Positions 43,530 to 53,921 of a DNA stretch of 64,000 nt are shown piece by piece. The notes beneath the pieces are model-generated. The model saw only the letters and a list, made by a program, of their open reading frames with translations, did no database searches and was not told where the DNA came from. Positions within the stretch are counted from its first letter, which is position 1; the number at the start of each line of letters is the position of its first letter. Origin of the DNA: Vibrio sp. HB236076 (GTDB taxonomy: Bacteria; Pseudomonadota; Gammaproteobacteria; Enterobacterales; Vibrionaceae); contig NZ_CP162602.1 of assembly GCF_040957575.1 (NCBI RefSeq), forward strand, positions 1 to 64,000, in the 5' to 3' direction. The position numbers and the translations under genes are program-made.

Positions 43530-44858
43530 CTATAACGGCCAATCCGCGCCATCAACGACTTCGCCAATGGGCTTTTGCTGCCCTTGCCAGCGCGCAATAA
43601 ATTCCCCCTTTGGGTCAAACCACTGGGTTTGCTCAGCCAAATCAAAGTGCTTTGCTGTTCCTCCGGGGCTGGCGACCCCTGCAATGCTCATCCAATTGCC
43701 CCAATTACTCGCCACGTCGTAATCGATTAAATGGTGTTGAAAAAAGGCGGCACCAAAACGCCAATCGAGGCCAAGCTCATTGACCAAGCAGCTAGCCACC
43801 AGTTGACGACCGCGATTCGACATCCAGCCTGTAGCGCGCAATTGATTGATGCAAGCATTCACAATGGGGTACGAGGTTTTGCCTTCGCACCAGGCGCGAA
43901 AACGCTGGGGATAAAACGTGGTCAGCGGCGCGCTTTGCCTAAGCCCCTGTCGCCAAAACAGGCGCTGTTGATGATGGCGGGCAAACCAATAAAAATACTC
44001 TCGCCACAACAGTTCAAAATAGATCCATTCGGTCGAGGCATTGCGACCGTGCTCAGATTCATACGCCCGAAGTTGTTTAACCACTTGTTTGGCCGAAATC
44101 GCCCCTTGTGCAAGCCAAATCGACAGACAAGTCGAACTGGTACTAAAGGTAAGCCCGTTGCGCGTTTGTTTGTACTCGCTGGCACATCGGGTAGCAAAAT
44201 AGCCCGCCAAATGGGCAAGGCCGTGTGATTCACCGCCATAAGCAATAACCGACGCGCCTGCATGTGGTGGTGAACTGGAAACCGGTTGTTGAAACCCCGC
44301 TAAAGCATCGACGGCTAATGGCGCCGCTAAGGTGCTAGGCGCATCGATAGGGTCACTGGGGTTGAGCGCCATGACTTGTTTTCGAAATGGAAAAAAGGCC
44401 CGGGGAAAGTCCCCTGGCTCAAACGTCCCTTGCTCGGCGGTAAGTAAGTGATTGTGATGAGAAGTACAAAACCTAATGTGAGTAAAACGCTCGGCAAGGG
44501 CTTTGAAATAGCGACGCTCGTCGACACCTGCAAAAGCACAATGCGCTAACGTTATCGTGGCATTTGGGTAAGCGGTACTGAGGCTCTCTAGCGCTGAGAA
44601 CAGGTCACCTATGGGGTAAAGCAGATGATTTTTTTGCGCGAGTTGTTGTGCGAGTTCACAGAGTCCTTGCTGATAAAAGCGCTTCTGATGTTCTCCGCCC
44701 GCGGTGTTGGGGAGTTTGCCTTGGTCCCATTGGCTTACAGGACGTTGCCAACTGGCGCAAATCAGTTTGTCGACCTTGCCACTTAACGTCGTCAGCAGGG
44801 GTTGATCGCTCAATCTCAAATCATGGCTAAAAAGATAAAGGCCAATATTCACCGTCAC
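43530..44858 (-). CDS. Cryptochrome-DASH family photolyase
   Basis: A 442-residue FAD/antenna protein of the DASH cryptochrome group. The N-terminal photolyase-related alpha/beta domain starts NIGLYLFSHDLRLSDQPLL; the FAD domain has the segments LFWRQGLRQ, NACINQLRATGWMSNRGRQLVASCLVNELGLDWRFGAAFFQHHLIDYDVASNWGNW (about 335-390), which are strongly conserved in the family. DASH proteins repair cyclobutane dimers in single-stranded or looped DNA. The SDR gene follows. The start is a plain ATG with modest ribosome site. Confidence 0.93.
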   Translation of the reverse strand: MTVNIGLYLFSHDLRLSDQPLLTTLSGKVDKLICASWQRPVSQWDQGKLPNTAGGEHQKRFYQQGLCELAQQLAQKNHLLYPIGDLFSALESLSTAYPNATITLAHCAFAGVDERRYFKALAERFTHIRFCTSHHNHLLTAEQGTFEPGDFPRAFFPFRKQVMALNPSDPIDAPSTLAAPLAVDALAGFQQPVSSSPPHAGASVIAYGGESHGLAHLAGYFATRCASEYKQTRNGLTFSTSSTCLSIWLAQGAISAKQVVKQLRAYESEHGRNASTEWIYFELLWREYFYWFARHHQQRLFWRQGLRQSAPLTTFYPQRFRAWCEGKTSYPIVNACINQLRATGWMSNRGRQLVASCLVNELGLDWRFGAAFFQHHLIDYDVASNWGNWMSIAGVASPGGTAKHFDLAEQTQWFDPKGEFIARWQGQQKPIGEVVDGADWPL

Positions 44859-45021
44859 ACCTCATTGATTGTTATCACTGGTGTTACGCCGCGCGAATAA
44901 AAACGATCACCTTACCTAGACTCTGGCATTGCCTGCTCTCTGCCACGATAACCAGGAATAAAACATCAAGCGTTGCAAACTAGGCATAGTAAACTCTAAA
45001 GGTGGTTGAAGGCCAACCTGA

Positions 45022-46467
45022 CTAACGCCGCCACGACAACAGCGTGTTGGCTCTAAAGTGCCATTGTTGATCAAACAAGTTGATCACGGCAGGCGTGGCC
45101 TGTTTAGACAAACACACCGCGTGAAACTGATGCTCTTGACTGCGCAACTGGGCAAACTTGTCGACGATTTCAGGCTTGGGCTTGGGGGCAATAAAATCGG
45201 AAATGACCACCAAATCGGCGCGTTGATAAGCGCGGCTTTCCATCGCCTCTAACGACGCGTTGAGCACCGGTGTCAAATCCGTCCCACCGTGAAATTGGTA
45301 ACTGAGAAAGTCCAACATCTCACGCAAGCCGTTGTCGGCATTTAAGTGGTATTCGATAAAATCAGTCGAGTAAATATGCACCAGGCAGTCGCGTTTTTCG
45401 GCCAGCGCCATCTGCATTAAAGCAAAAGAGAAGGCTTTTGCCGCTTGCTCCATCTCACCGACCATCGAGCCCGATGCATCGACACACAATATAAAAGGCC
45501 CTTTGGGGTTGATTGTCTCATCCGGTGTGGTGGCTTTGCTTTGTACCGGCACCCGTTGCTGGGTTTTTCCTTGCATTTGGTAAGTTAACAAGCGACGGTC
45601 GAGCAAATTTTTGTAAAACAGCAACTCGAGGTCGGGCTCACCTAGCAACATGACTTGATTGGGCAACATTCGCGCTAGCTCCGCCGATTGCGTGACTCCG
45701 GTCATTTCATCTAAGGCTTGCTCGCTTTGTACCGTCACCGTCTCACAATGCGGCGTTTTAGGTGTCTGCGGCACAGCTTGCTCATTGTGCGGTTGAGACT
45801 CGCGGCCAATTTGCTCTGCCAGTGACAAGAGTTCGGGATTTTTAGACAAGTAATGGGCTTGTTGCTGCAAATACTGATGATCGCCTTGCGTCAACTTGCC
45901 AGATGACATGTCCCAAATGCGAGCTAAAATGCCTAAGCGCTGAGCATCTGTAAACTTATCCATTGTCGTTAGCGTCGCCATCCGCTGCTGTAACTCTTTA
46001 AGCATCTCTTGTTTTTGCTCTTCCAGAGAAGCTTGCTGAGTCGCCTCCATGTGCGACGTTAAACTGGCTAGCCATTGATGACAAAAAAAGTGCCCCAGCA
46101 TTGGGTTTGGCGAACGTTGGTGTTCGGCAAGGATGCGCTGCGCGGCGCCGACGAATTCTGAGTCCAGCGCTTCTAGCTTCGCGATGACAGACGAATACTC
46201 GCGGGCAAATTGCGCTTCATCCCACGTGACGACGTCTTGATAAAGAGCCAATTCAGATTGTATTTCCGGCGCTTCACTGGCTTGCAGGGCACTGCGTTTT
46301 AAGCGATGTTGCCAACGGCTCAGTTGCTGATCAACGATGCCTTTCACACTCGGTTTATCCGACAATGCATAAGCTTGATACCCAGATGTTAGCTCTTCCA
46401 TCACCGATTCAAGCACCCCAGACTCGAGCACCGATAGCGCCAGATTAAACGCGTCTATCCCCAGCAT
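45022..46467 (-). CDS. viaA: VWA-domain protein ViaA
   Basis: A 481-residue protein with a helical N-terminal region and a C-terminal von Willebrand A domain (about 322-480). The MIDAS metal motif is intact: DASGS at residues 330-334, with TDL in HGGTDLTP. This is the partner of the MoxR-type ATPase RavA; the complex interacts with respiratory complexes and lysine decarboxylase in E. coli and affects aminoglycoside sensitivity. It is 3 bp downstream of ravA and co-transcribed. Confidence 0.95.
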   Translation of the reverse strand: MLGIDAFNLALSVLESGVLESVMEELTSGYQAYALSDKPSVKGIVDQQLSRWQHRLKRSALQASEAPEIQSELALYQDVVTWDEAQFAREYSSVIAKLEALDSEFVGAAQRILAEHQRSPNPMLGHFFCHQWLASLTSHMEATQQASLEEQKQEMLKELQQRMATLTTMDKFTDAQRLGILARIWDMSSGKLTQGDHQYLQQQAHYLSKNPELLSLAEQIGRESQPHNEQAVPQTPKTPHCETVTVQSEQALDEMTGVTQSAELARMLPNQVMLLGEPDLELLFYKNLLDRRLLTYQMQGKTQQRVPVQSKATTPDETINPKGPFILCVDASGSMVGEMEQAAKAFSFALMQMALAEKRDCLVHIYSTDFIEYHLNADNGLREMLDFLSYQFHGGTDLTPVLNASLEAMESRAYQRADLVVISDFIAPKPKPEIVDKFAQLRSQEHQFHAVCLSKQATPAVINLFDQQWHFRANTLLSWRR

Positions 46468-46470
46468 AAT

Positions 46471-48138
46471 TTAACGTGACTCACTAAAATAGTGATGGTA
46501 CGACACACAAGATTGCTCGCCTTCGTCCAATTGCGTTTGCAGGGCATCAAGCCGCTGAGTCATAGATTGAAAGTCCGCTTCTATCGCCATTAACAAATGG
46601 CTTTCAACAAAAATATGCGGCAGCGCATGATGAAAATCTCGTTTTGCCTGATCGAGTTTCGCTTGCAGTGATGAGCGCGCTTGGCCTAGGGCAACCATCG
46701 CCTGCTGCGCGGTTTCAATCGCTTGAAGCTGTGCTGAAGCGGACTGTTCAACTAAAGCAACGGGGACAGAGCGGTTGGCAACGTCTTTGAGAACGACCTG
46801 CCCTTGCTCTTCGACACGAAAGGTCAACTTAGTTAACTCTTTGTGATCGTTGACAAAGCCCATCACCTCGGCGCCCCCTTCTTTGAGCGCTTTGTCGATG
46901 TCATCGTGTGCGACATACACCCAGCGACTTTCTGATTGATATTGCTCAGACACCTTAGTGTCAGGCTTGAGAATAAGAAACTTGTGCACGTGATTTTGAT
47001 AGCCAACTTTAAAGCTCGCTGCCTGGTGCCAAGACACATCAAACTGCGTTTTTCGCCGCAGGCCAGATTGCACACTCGCACGAGTTTGCAGTTGCAGCGA
47101 TTGCACAAGCTGCTGTTGCAATTGAGTGGCTTTTTCCCCTATCACCGCCAGTTCGCCGTCGATGTCTTGCTGGCCGTAGGCTTGACGAGTCGCAAATTGA
47201 TAAATGAGATTTTGCACTTGCTCTTTTGATTGCGGGGTATTCCACAAGCAATGCTCTAAGAGCAGTAAATCTAAGCCATTGACCGCTTGACGGCCGTTAA
47301 AAAATGCACTGGCTTTGAGTAATTTGACCGCTTTTTTCCACCGGCGGTCAGAGACGTACAAGGCTTGAGAGTTGGCTGGCTCGCGGGCCTGTAATTGCTC
47401 CAATGATTCTTTGAGTTGATACAGTGCATCAAACATGTCGCTCGGCAAGCTCACCTTCTCAAGCGCCTGTTGCCACTGCAGCGATTCTTGTCGCGAGATC
47501 TTGAGCACGTCATCCACTTTGCTTTCTAACTCAGTGCCTTGCGTCAACATGGCTTGAAAATTTTGCTTACTCTGGATGCGGTCGACAAACAAACGGATCA
47601 GCAGTCGGTCGTAGAGCGCATCAAGGCCGCTGTCTTTATCCGGTAGCTCATTCGATGCAGTGATCAATAAGCGCATCGGTACCGGCTGGGTTTCCTGGCC
47701 ATTTTTAAAGGTCTTTTCATTCACCACCGTGAGCAAGGTATTTAAAATGGCCGGGCCTGCTTTCCAAATTTCATCGAGAAACACCACGTGAGCCGAAGGC
47801 AAATACCCTTGTGTCAAGCGCGTATAACGGCCATTGTCTTTTAAATCGTGGATACTCAAAGGGCCAAACACTTCTTCAGGGGTTGAAAAGCGCGTCATCA
47901 AGTATTCAAAGTAGTCTTGGTCTTCAAAACCTTGAATCAAGCGCTTGGCGATCATGCTTTTGGCAATGCCCGGTGGACCCAATAAAAAAACACTCTCACC
48001 ACAAAGGGCCGCTAATAAACACAGCTTCATGGTGTGCTCGCGCTCATAAACCCCGTTAGAAAGTGCCTGCGCCAGTTTTTCTATTCGCTCAGAAAGCAAC
48101 GCGTGTTGGGTGTGTGTCATTGATTCGAAAACGTCCAT
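46471..48138 (-). CDS. ravA: MoxR-type AAA+ ATPase RavA
   Basis: A 555-residue ATPase. Walker A is GPPGIAKS (54-61) and Walker B FLDEIWKAGPA (120-130); RFSTPEEVFGPLSI (83-96) and YVSDRRWKKAVKLLKASAFFNGR are hallmarks of RavA rather than other MoxR proteins. The C-terminus is the LARA and coiled-coil region. It is the first gene of ravA-viaA. A second possible start, Met7 at 48120, would resemble the E. coli N-terminus (MAHPHLLAERI) more closely; the purine-rich AGAGAGAG before 48138 argues for the longer form. Confidence 0.95.
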   Translation of the reverse strand: MDVFESMTHTQHALLSERIEKLAQALSNGVYEREHTMKLCLLAALCGESVFLLGPPGIAKSMIAKRLIQGFEDQDYFEYLMTRFSTPEEVFGPLSIHDLKDNGRYTRLTQGYLPSAHVVFLDEIWKAGPAILNTLLTVVNEKTFKNGQETQPVPMRLLITASNELPDKDSGLDALYDRLLIRLFVDRIQSKQNFQAMLTQGTELESKVDDVLKISRQESLQWQQALEKVSLPSDMFDALYQLKESLEQLQAREPANSQALYVSDRRWKKAVKLLKASAFFNGRQAVNGLDLLLLEHCLWNTPQSKEQVQNLIYQFATRQAYGQQDIDGELAVIGEKATQLQQQLVQSLQLQTRASVQSGLRRKTQFDVSWHQAASFKVGYQNHVHKFLILKPDTKVSEQYQSESRWVYVAHDDIDKALKEGGAEVMGFVNDHKELTKLTFRVEEQGQVVLKDVANRSVPVALVEQSASAQLQAIETAQQAMVALGQARSSLQAKLDQAKRDFHHALPHIFVESHLLMAIEADFQSMTQRLDALQTQLDEGEQSCVSYHHYFSESR

Positions 48139-48309
48139 TCTCTCTCTCTTGGCAGTCAGCGTTTGGGAGGCCAGTGACGTGTTGACTCCCCTAGGGTAAT
48201 ATTTGATATTGAGACCATAGCAGTAAAAGAACCATCGCCGTCAAGTGACTCATATCTCTTGTGTTACACAAGGATATCGGTATGGTAAGCCTATGATACG
48301 ACATCTGAT

Positions 48310-48831
48310 ATGACTATGCTAAAAACGATTCATCATTGGAAAAAAATGCAGTTAGTGCAAGAAACTACCTTATTGCCCAATGGCATAACCACTGAGCATA
48401 CCAAAATTCATCACCCTGGTGCAGCGGTCATTTTACCCATCACTGATCAAGGTCAAATCTTGTTGCTACGCCAATATCGACCGGCGCTAAAAAAGTGGTT
48501 GCTTGAACTGCCTGCTGGTACCAGAGAGCCTGGCGAAGACTTTTTGACTTGCGCGCAAAGAGAGTTGATCGAAGAAACGGGTTATCAGGCCAAACAGTTT
48601 GAGTCGTTGGGCGCGTTGACGCCAATGGCGGGATTGTGTGATGAAATACAGCATTTGTACATTGCCACACAACTGCAAAGCAATGCGACACTGCCCAAAG
48701 ACGCTGACGAGGTCATCGAGGTCGAATTCTGGTCAAAAAACGAACTAGAACAAGCCATCATCAGCGGTGAAATCAGCGATGCCAAGACCTTAGCTTGCTT
48801 GTATCGAGCATCGCTGGCAAAACGCATTTAA
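48310..48831 (+). CDS. Nudix hydrolase, ADP-ribose pyrophosphatase-like
   Basis: A 173-residue Nudix enzyme with a complete box: Gly70, Glu76, then RELIEETG (84-91), matching GX5EX7REUXEEXGU. The arrangement [30 protein letters not shown] is typical of ADP-sugar diphosphatases (NudF-like), which hydrolyse ADP-ribose to AMP and ribose phosphate. The start may be 48310 or Met3 at 48316. It is divergent from ravA, and its stop codon overlaps that of the convergent chemoreceptor gene. Confidence 0.92.
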   Translation: MTMLKTIHHWKKMQLVQETTLLPNGITTEHTKIHHPGAAVILPITDQGQILLLRQYRPALKKWLLELPAGTREPGEDFLTCAQRELIEETGYQAKQFESLGALTPMAGLCDEIQHLYIATQLQSNATLPKDADEVIEVEFWSKNELEQAIISGEISDAKTLACLYRASLAKRI

Positions 48832-50534
48832 GTACTCGACACCGTTTGGGTTTTAAATTGGCCAATCAAGGTTTTCAACACCACCACATCTTCTGACAAA
48901 GAGTGGCAGGCAGAGGTACTGTGCGTCGCGCCTTGTAAAACCACATCTCCTTTGTCTTTCACACTGGTAATACGCACATTCATATCTTCAATGGTCACCG
49001 ACTGTTGCTCACTGGCCACCGCCACTTGGTGACTGGCCTGTGACAATTCTTCGATCGCATGACGAATACTGGCTAACATATCTTGGCTCTGCGCCACTTT
49101 GGATGACGAACTTATGGTGGTGTCGTGATTGGTTTTAAAATCGTCGTGTGCCATTTTCGCACTGCGGACCAAATTGTCGATCAAGCCACCAATTTCGCTG
49201 GTTGCTTCTTGGCTGCGGTTGGCCAATGCTCTCACTTCATCTGCTACGACGGCAAAGCCGCGTCCTTGCTCACCCGCTCTGGCCGCTTCGATTGAGGCAT
49301 TAAGTGCCAGTAAATTGGTTTGCTCAGCAATGGCAGACACCACGTTGATAAATTGATGGATCTGTTCGGTGCTCTCTTGTACCGCGAGAATCGATTGTGA
49401 GGCGTGCTGGGCGTTATTGACTAAGCTAGAGATTTCTTCCACCATTTTTTGCATTAAGTCATCACATTGCTGAACTCGCTGCTGGGCGACATCACTGTTG
49501 TGCGAAGCCCCTTCAGCACTTGCCGCCAGTTCAGTGACCGTTGCGGCAATTTGTGCCATCGCCGTGGCAATTTGTTCAGTGTTACTTTGCTGTTCGACTA
49601 CTGCGTTTTGGTTGTCATCAGAAATGCTAGCAAGTTCCGTCGCCATGCTGCTGATGTTCACTGCGCGATCGTTCACTTCCGCTAACAGGCCACTTAAGGT
49701 CGTCACTGTTTTGTTGATGCTTTGCGCTAGCTGGCCTAACTCATCACGTGAATCAACCGATAAGGTGAAATCAAATTGGCCTTGCTCCATCTTTGCCGCA
49801 GCGTCGCGAATTTTTCGCACGCCAGTCAAGGTCGCTCGGCTGATGAAAAGTCCCATCGCCAAACCAAATATCAAACTCACACTGGCTAAAATCAATAAAC
49901 CCAATAGCGCATTGTTCTCGATTTCCTCGGTGAGATTCACGGAATCTTGCGTCATGGTTTCTAGTTCAACCGTAAAGTCAATTAACTGGCGGTTGATCTG
50001 CTTTTGTTGCACTTCTAATTGTTCTAACAAGTGAACCAACTGGGTTGCCGAGGCGCCTTGCGCAAATTGCTTCTCAAACAAGGTGACGTTGTCTAAATAC
50101 GCCTGGTGAGCCTCTTCAATGCGATACATCGATTGTTCTAGGGCGCGAAACCGCTGTTTGTCATACTCGGTAACGGCAAGTTGATCCGCGTTGGCCAGTA
50201 GTTGTTCTGAGGACTTAATGTCTTGGTTTATGTCTTGGTGCAATTGCACTGCTAAGCGCAAGTAATGCTCAACACTTTGCTCTTCACTGCTGTGTAATTC
50301 CGCCGCTCGAAACGCTTTTTCCAGTGCAATTTCACTTTCTAATTGCTTAATGACCACCGATGAGCTCATCTTGATCAGTGGCATGTTTTCATGTGCAATC
50401 ATGGCCACTTCTTTGGCCACTAAATTCATTTTCAACACACTGTAGCCAGCCACTCCTATCAATAAGACAAGCAAGGTCCCAACCAATAGGATCATCTTTT
50501 TGATGATGGATAAATTCAACATCCACTGCAACAT
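48828..50534 (-). CDS. Methyl-accepting chemotaxis protein
   Basis: A 568-residue chemoreceptor. The first membrane span is at about 13-33 and the second at about 207-230; the periplasmic helical sensor between them is a four-helix-bundle type. A HAMP domain follows ([26 protein letters not shown], about 231-260) and the signalling hairpin tip is [26 protein letters not shown] (about 425). Its last bases overlap the Nudix gene stop. No cytoplasmic C-terminal NWETF-like tail is present, so adaptation depends on other receptors or is weak. Ligand unknown. Confidence 0.95.
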   Translation of the reverse strand: MLQWMLNLSIIKKMILLVGTLLVLLIGVAGYSVLKMNLVAKEVAMIAHENMPLIKMSSSVVIKQLESEIALEKAFRAAELHSSEEQSVEHYLRLAVQLHQDINQDIKSSEQLLANADQLAVTEYDKQRFRALEQSMYRIEEAHQAYLDNVTLFEKQFAQGASATQLVHLLEQLEVQQKQINRQLIDFTVELETMTQDSVNLTEEIENNALLGLLILASVSLIFGLAMGLFISRATLTGVRKIRDAAAKMEQGQFDFTLSVDSRDELGQLAQSINKTVTTLSGLLAEVNDRAVNISSMATELASISDDNQNAVVEQQSNTEQIATAMAQIAATVTELAASAEGASHNSDVAQQRVQQCDDLMQKMVEEISSLVNNAQHASQSILAVQESTEQIHQFINVVSAIAEQTNLLALNASIEAARAGEQGRGFAVVADEVRALANRSQEATSEIGGLIDNLVRSAKMAHDDFKTNHDTTISSSSKVAQSQDMLASIRHAIEELSQASHQVAVASEQQSVTIEDMNVRITSVKDKGDVVLQGATHSTSACHSLSEDVVVLKTLIGQFKTQTVSST

Positions 50535-50873
50535 AAATCATTCTCCGTTTTAGGATTGACTATTCCCGGCTGAGCACGTGTTGTATGCGATTGAGCGGTG
50601 AATGCGGTTAGCAGACTCTCGAGTCACAGACTCACTGTGGTAGATAAGGTCACGGTGTTCCATCGCTGTGCAGTAAAGCATTTTTATAACAACGAGCAAT
50701 CAATCAACTTATAAAGATTAAATTTATGTATAATTATTAAGGAGAATGATGAAAAGGAAAGTAAAAAACGCCTTTTTACCGGCAAAAGATCAACAGATGT
50801 GATTTAGGGCAAACTATATAAAAAAGGATGGCGCGCGGTGATCCACCCTTTGATAAAAACATTGAATGACGCG
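50535..50873. other. Spacer between MCP start and sbcC end
   Basis: A 339-bp stretch that holds the chemoreceptor promoter and the sbcC terminator. No ORF or RNA gene is recognisable. Confidence 0.6.
50820..50851 (-). terminator. Terminator after sbcC
   Basis: Read on the minus strand, AAAGGGTGG pairs with CCATCCTTT (one G-U pair; plus coordinates 50843-50851 and 50823-50831), followed by a run of T. Confidence 0.7.
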
Positions 50874-53800
50874 TTAGACGCTGTGTTTAATAAGGGCAAT
50901 ACGTGAGCCGGTGACACTGGTGCTGACATCTAAGCGTAATGCCATTTGCTCTTTGAGCTCGGAAACGTGAGAAATCACCCCGATCATCCGCCCGTGTTGC
51001 TGTAAATCAACCAGTGTTTGCACGGCCAAGTCAAGTGATTCTGGGTCTAAACTGCCAAACCCTTCATCGATAAACAAAGTGTCTAAACGGATGCCGCCAG
51101 AATAGGCTTGCACTACATCGGATAAACCAAGCGCTAGGGCCAATGCCGCCATAAATGATTCCCCTCCAGATAAGGTAGCCACATCGCGACTTTTACCGCT
51201 GTAACCGTCTTCCACTTCGAGATCAAGTCCTCGCCCCGCCGCACCTTTAAAGCCCGATAATTTACGGATCAATCGATAACGACCTTTGCTCATCAAGGAT
51301 AGACGCTGACTGGCCTGGATCAAGACATCATCGAGTAACACCCCCAGTACAAAGCGGTGTAAACTAATTCGGCTGCCGGTTTTTCCACTGGCCACATCGT
51401 AGAGCGTACCAAAGGTGTGATAGGCTTCTTCTAATTGTTGGTTATCTTTTTTAAGTTGGTTCAATATATTCTGCGCTTTCGTCAGCGCTTGAGCAGTACT
51501 TTGCAGCTGGCTCCATTGTTGCTCTGCAATTGACAACTGATGTTGTGCTTGCTGCACGCCTTGTTGACACTCCGCCACATCCAATACGACCTGTTCAGAC
51601 AAAGAACGCTCCAGATCGCGTTGCGTTTGTTGCAACTGAATCAAGGTTTGACGGTACGCATCAATACGCTCTCTTAGCGCCTGTTTATCTTGTGTTGAAC
51701 GTTGAGCGGCCAAAAATGCCTCTTCATTGTTAAACTCACTGTTTTCCAACGCCTGTTGCCAAGCTTTTTGAACGCTGTCGACCTGTTGTTGACATTGACT
51801 GACGTGTTGTTGATAAGTCGTCAATTGCGCCTTGAGGGTCAAAGACTGATTGTGCCACTGCTGAAATTGCTCGCGGCTGACAAGCTCTTGTTGCTGCGCG
51901 TGGCTGATTTGTTTTTGCAATGCTTGCTTGGCCTCGAGCAGCGCCTCTAAATCGGGGTACTGTTTGTCGATCTGCTTGTCGATGTCGGCTATCTGGATCG
52001 CCAGCGCTTCACACTGACCTTGTAAAATACTGAGCTGATGGCGTTGCTGCTGTTCGAGATCGGCGCCTTTTTGTAAACGCTGCTCTAACTGTCGAATCTG
52101 GTCTTGCTGTTGCTCAAGGTTGATCCTCTTTAAGCGTTCAATTTGCGCCGCCATCGCCTGCTGCTCTTTAACCGCGTCAGCCAAGTGCGCCAGTCCGTCT
52201 TTGCCAAGCTGATCTGAAAAGATTGCGATTTGTTGCTGACAACTTTGATAGTCATGCTCAATTTTTTGCCACGCTTGAACCGCGTCTTGATGTTGCTGCT
52301 GCGCCTTGGCAAGTGTTTGTTTGAGCTTGTTGAGCGCCGGCTGATCAATCACATTATCCGGCATAGGTGCTGGGCTCGGATGCTCCAAACTGCCACACAC
52401 GGCGCAGGCGTGACCGCGCTGTAATTTTAACGACAATTGATAAGCCTGAGATTGATGCCAATGTAGCTCAGCCACATCCAAATCCTGTTGCTGCTGTTTT
52501 AGCGCTTTTTCACTGTGCGTTTTTCGCGTCAGTGCCTCGTCTCTTTGCGGCTCGCGTTGGCGCTGCTGATGGTCGAGTTGTTGCCATTGCTGTAACTTGT
52601 CAATGCGTTCATTGTGCTTAGCGAGTTGTTCAAGCAAGGTGGGTAACGGCGCTTTTTGCTCGCTGGCTTGCTGCCATTGCCTTTGCGCTTGCTCGAGTTC
52701 ATCGCGCAGCGTTTTACTGTGGGCGGCGTATTTAACTAACTGGCTTTCTACTTGCGTGATCTCGTGTTGCTTCGCCGTGAATTGCTCGCTTTGCACCTGC
52801 CACTGTTGCCAAAGTTGGATTTGTTGGGCGAGTTTATTTTCTTTGTCTTGCCACTGTGGGACGGACTGTAAAAGCGCGAGCGCTTGTTGATGTTGCTGTT
52901 CAGCGTTATGGGTATTTTGCTCAATCTCTGGCCATCGCGACTTGGCGTCTTGCCATTGCTCTGTACTCAATTGTAAAGACTGTAAAGCACTTTGATATTG
53001 CTGATAGGCCGGTACTAACTGCTGCGCTTGATCAGCCCATTTGAGCTCGTTTTGCGCCGCCATCACCGTCGATTCGGTTTGTTGATGAGTCTGCAGTCGC
53101 TCTGTCACCGCCTGCAGTGATGCTTGCGTTTTTTGGTAGAGCTCAGCCTGGTCGAGTTGCTGTTTGGCGTGATCGCGCTGCTTTTTAAACTGGTCGAGTT
53201 GTTTTTCTTGCTGCTCACGCTGACGCTGATTCTCAGTCAGTGCCTCGCCCAGTGCCGTTTCATTGTCGACCTCGGCCATCGCCAGCGTACTGGTGACTTT
53301 AATATCCAAATCCGCTTTTTGACGACTGATCGCCGCCGCTTTGTCTTTGAGGGCGAACTCGATTTTTTTGTATATATCGGTTTGAAACAACTGACCAAAA
53401 ATCGCTTCACGTTCACTCGAACTGGCGAGCAGCAATTGCCTAAATTGGCCTTGTGGCAATACCATCACTTGGCGAAACTGATGCTCATTAAGGCCCAGTT
53501 TTTCAATAATCAGTCCCTTAATTTCACTGGCTTTACTGCTCAGTAACTCTGGTTCAGGGTTAAGTTGATAGAAACTGGCGGTGTGTTTTCGCTTGGTCAA
53601 TCCTTCACCACGCGCTTTGGGCATCATCTGTTCTGGCTGGCGCGTAATGCGGTATTGTTTGTCGTGTAACGCGAACTCTAAGCTGACCTCGGTTGCCAAA
53701 CTTTCATCGGCGAGATCGCAGCGCATCTGATTGCCTTGTCGCTCATTGCCGGTGGTTTCACCGTACAAAGCAAAACAAATCGCATCTAAAATGGTGGTTT

Positions 53801-53921
53801 TACCCGACCCAGTCGGCCCGTTGATAAGAAATAATGGCGCGGGCCCAAATTGAGAAAAATCAATGCTTTCACGCTCGGCAAACGGACCAAAGGCTTGCAT
53901 TTCCAGTTTCAAAGGTTTCAT
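50874..53921 (-). CDS. sbcC: Exonuclease subunit SbcC
   Basis: A 1015-residue SMC-like ATPase of the SbcCD (Mre11-Rad50) nuclease. The N-terminal Walker A is GPTGSGKT (35-42); long glutamine-rich coiled coils flank a zinc hook CAVC (Cys506, Cys509); the C-terminal half has LSGGESFMAALALALGLSDV and Walker B TLFIDEGFGSLD. It works with SbcD at hairpin DNA and blocked ends. The gene starts on the last base of sbcD, so the two are coupled. The length is close to E. coli SbcC (1048). Confidence 0.96.
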   Translation of the reverse strand: MKPLKLEMQAFGPFAERESIDFSQFGPAPLFLINGPTGSGKTTILDAICFALYGETTGNERQGNQMRCDLADESLATEVSLEFALHDKQYRITRQPEQMMPKARGEGLTKRKHTASFYQLNPEPELLSSKASEIKGLIIEKLGLNEHQFRQVMVLPQGQFRQLLLASSSEREAIFGQLFQTDIYKKIEFALKDKAAAISRQKADLDIKVTSTLAMAEVDNETALGEALTENQRQREQQEKQLDQFKKQRDHAKQQLDQAELYQKTQASLQAVTERLQTHQQTESTVMAAQNELKWADQAQQLVPAYQQYQSALQSLQLSTEQWQDAKSRWPEIEQNTHNAEQQHQQALALLQSVPQWQDKENKLAQQIQLWQQWQVQSEQFTAKQHEITQVESQLVKYAAHSKTLRDELEQAQRQWQQASEQKAPLPTLLEQLAKHNERIDKLQQWQQLDHQQRQREPQRDEALTRKTHSEKALKQQQQDLDVAELHWHQSQAYQLSLKLQRGHACAVCGSLEHPSPAPMPDNVIDQPALNKLKQTLAKAQQQHQDAVQAWQKIEHDYQSCQQQIAIFSDQLGKDGLAHLADAVKEQQAMAAQIERLKRINLEQQQDQIRQLEQRLQKGADLEQQQRHQLSILQGQCEALAIQIADIDKQIDKQYPDLEALLEAKQALQKQISHAQQQELVSREQFQQWHNQSLTLKAQLTTYQQHVSQCQQQVDSVQKAWQQALENSEFNNEEAFLAAQRSTQDKQALRERIDAYRQTLIQLQQTQRDLERSLSEQVVLDVAECQQGVQQAQHQLSIAEQQWSQLQSTAQALTKAQNILNQLKKDNQQLEEAYHTFGTLYDVASGKTGSRISLHRFVLGVLLDDVLIQASQRLSLMSKGRYRLIRKLSGFKGAAGRGLDLEVEDGYSGKSRDVATLSGGESFMAALALALGLSDVVQAYSGGIRLDTLFIDEGFGSLDPESLDLAVQTLVDLQQHGRMIGVISHVSELKEQMALRLDVSTSVTGSRIALIKHSV

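Noticed and set aside
48310..50534. SOS box or toxin-antitoxin in short spacers near ravA and ybiB
   Set aside because: No CTGT-N8-ACAG match and no paired small ORFs were found by eye.
53124..53546. 140-codon plus-strand frame inside sbcC
   Set aside because: It is a shadow of the low-complexity coiled-coil coding sequence; no ribosome site or domain.
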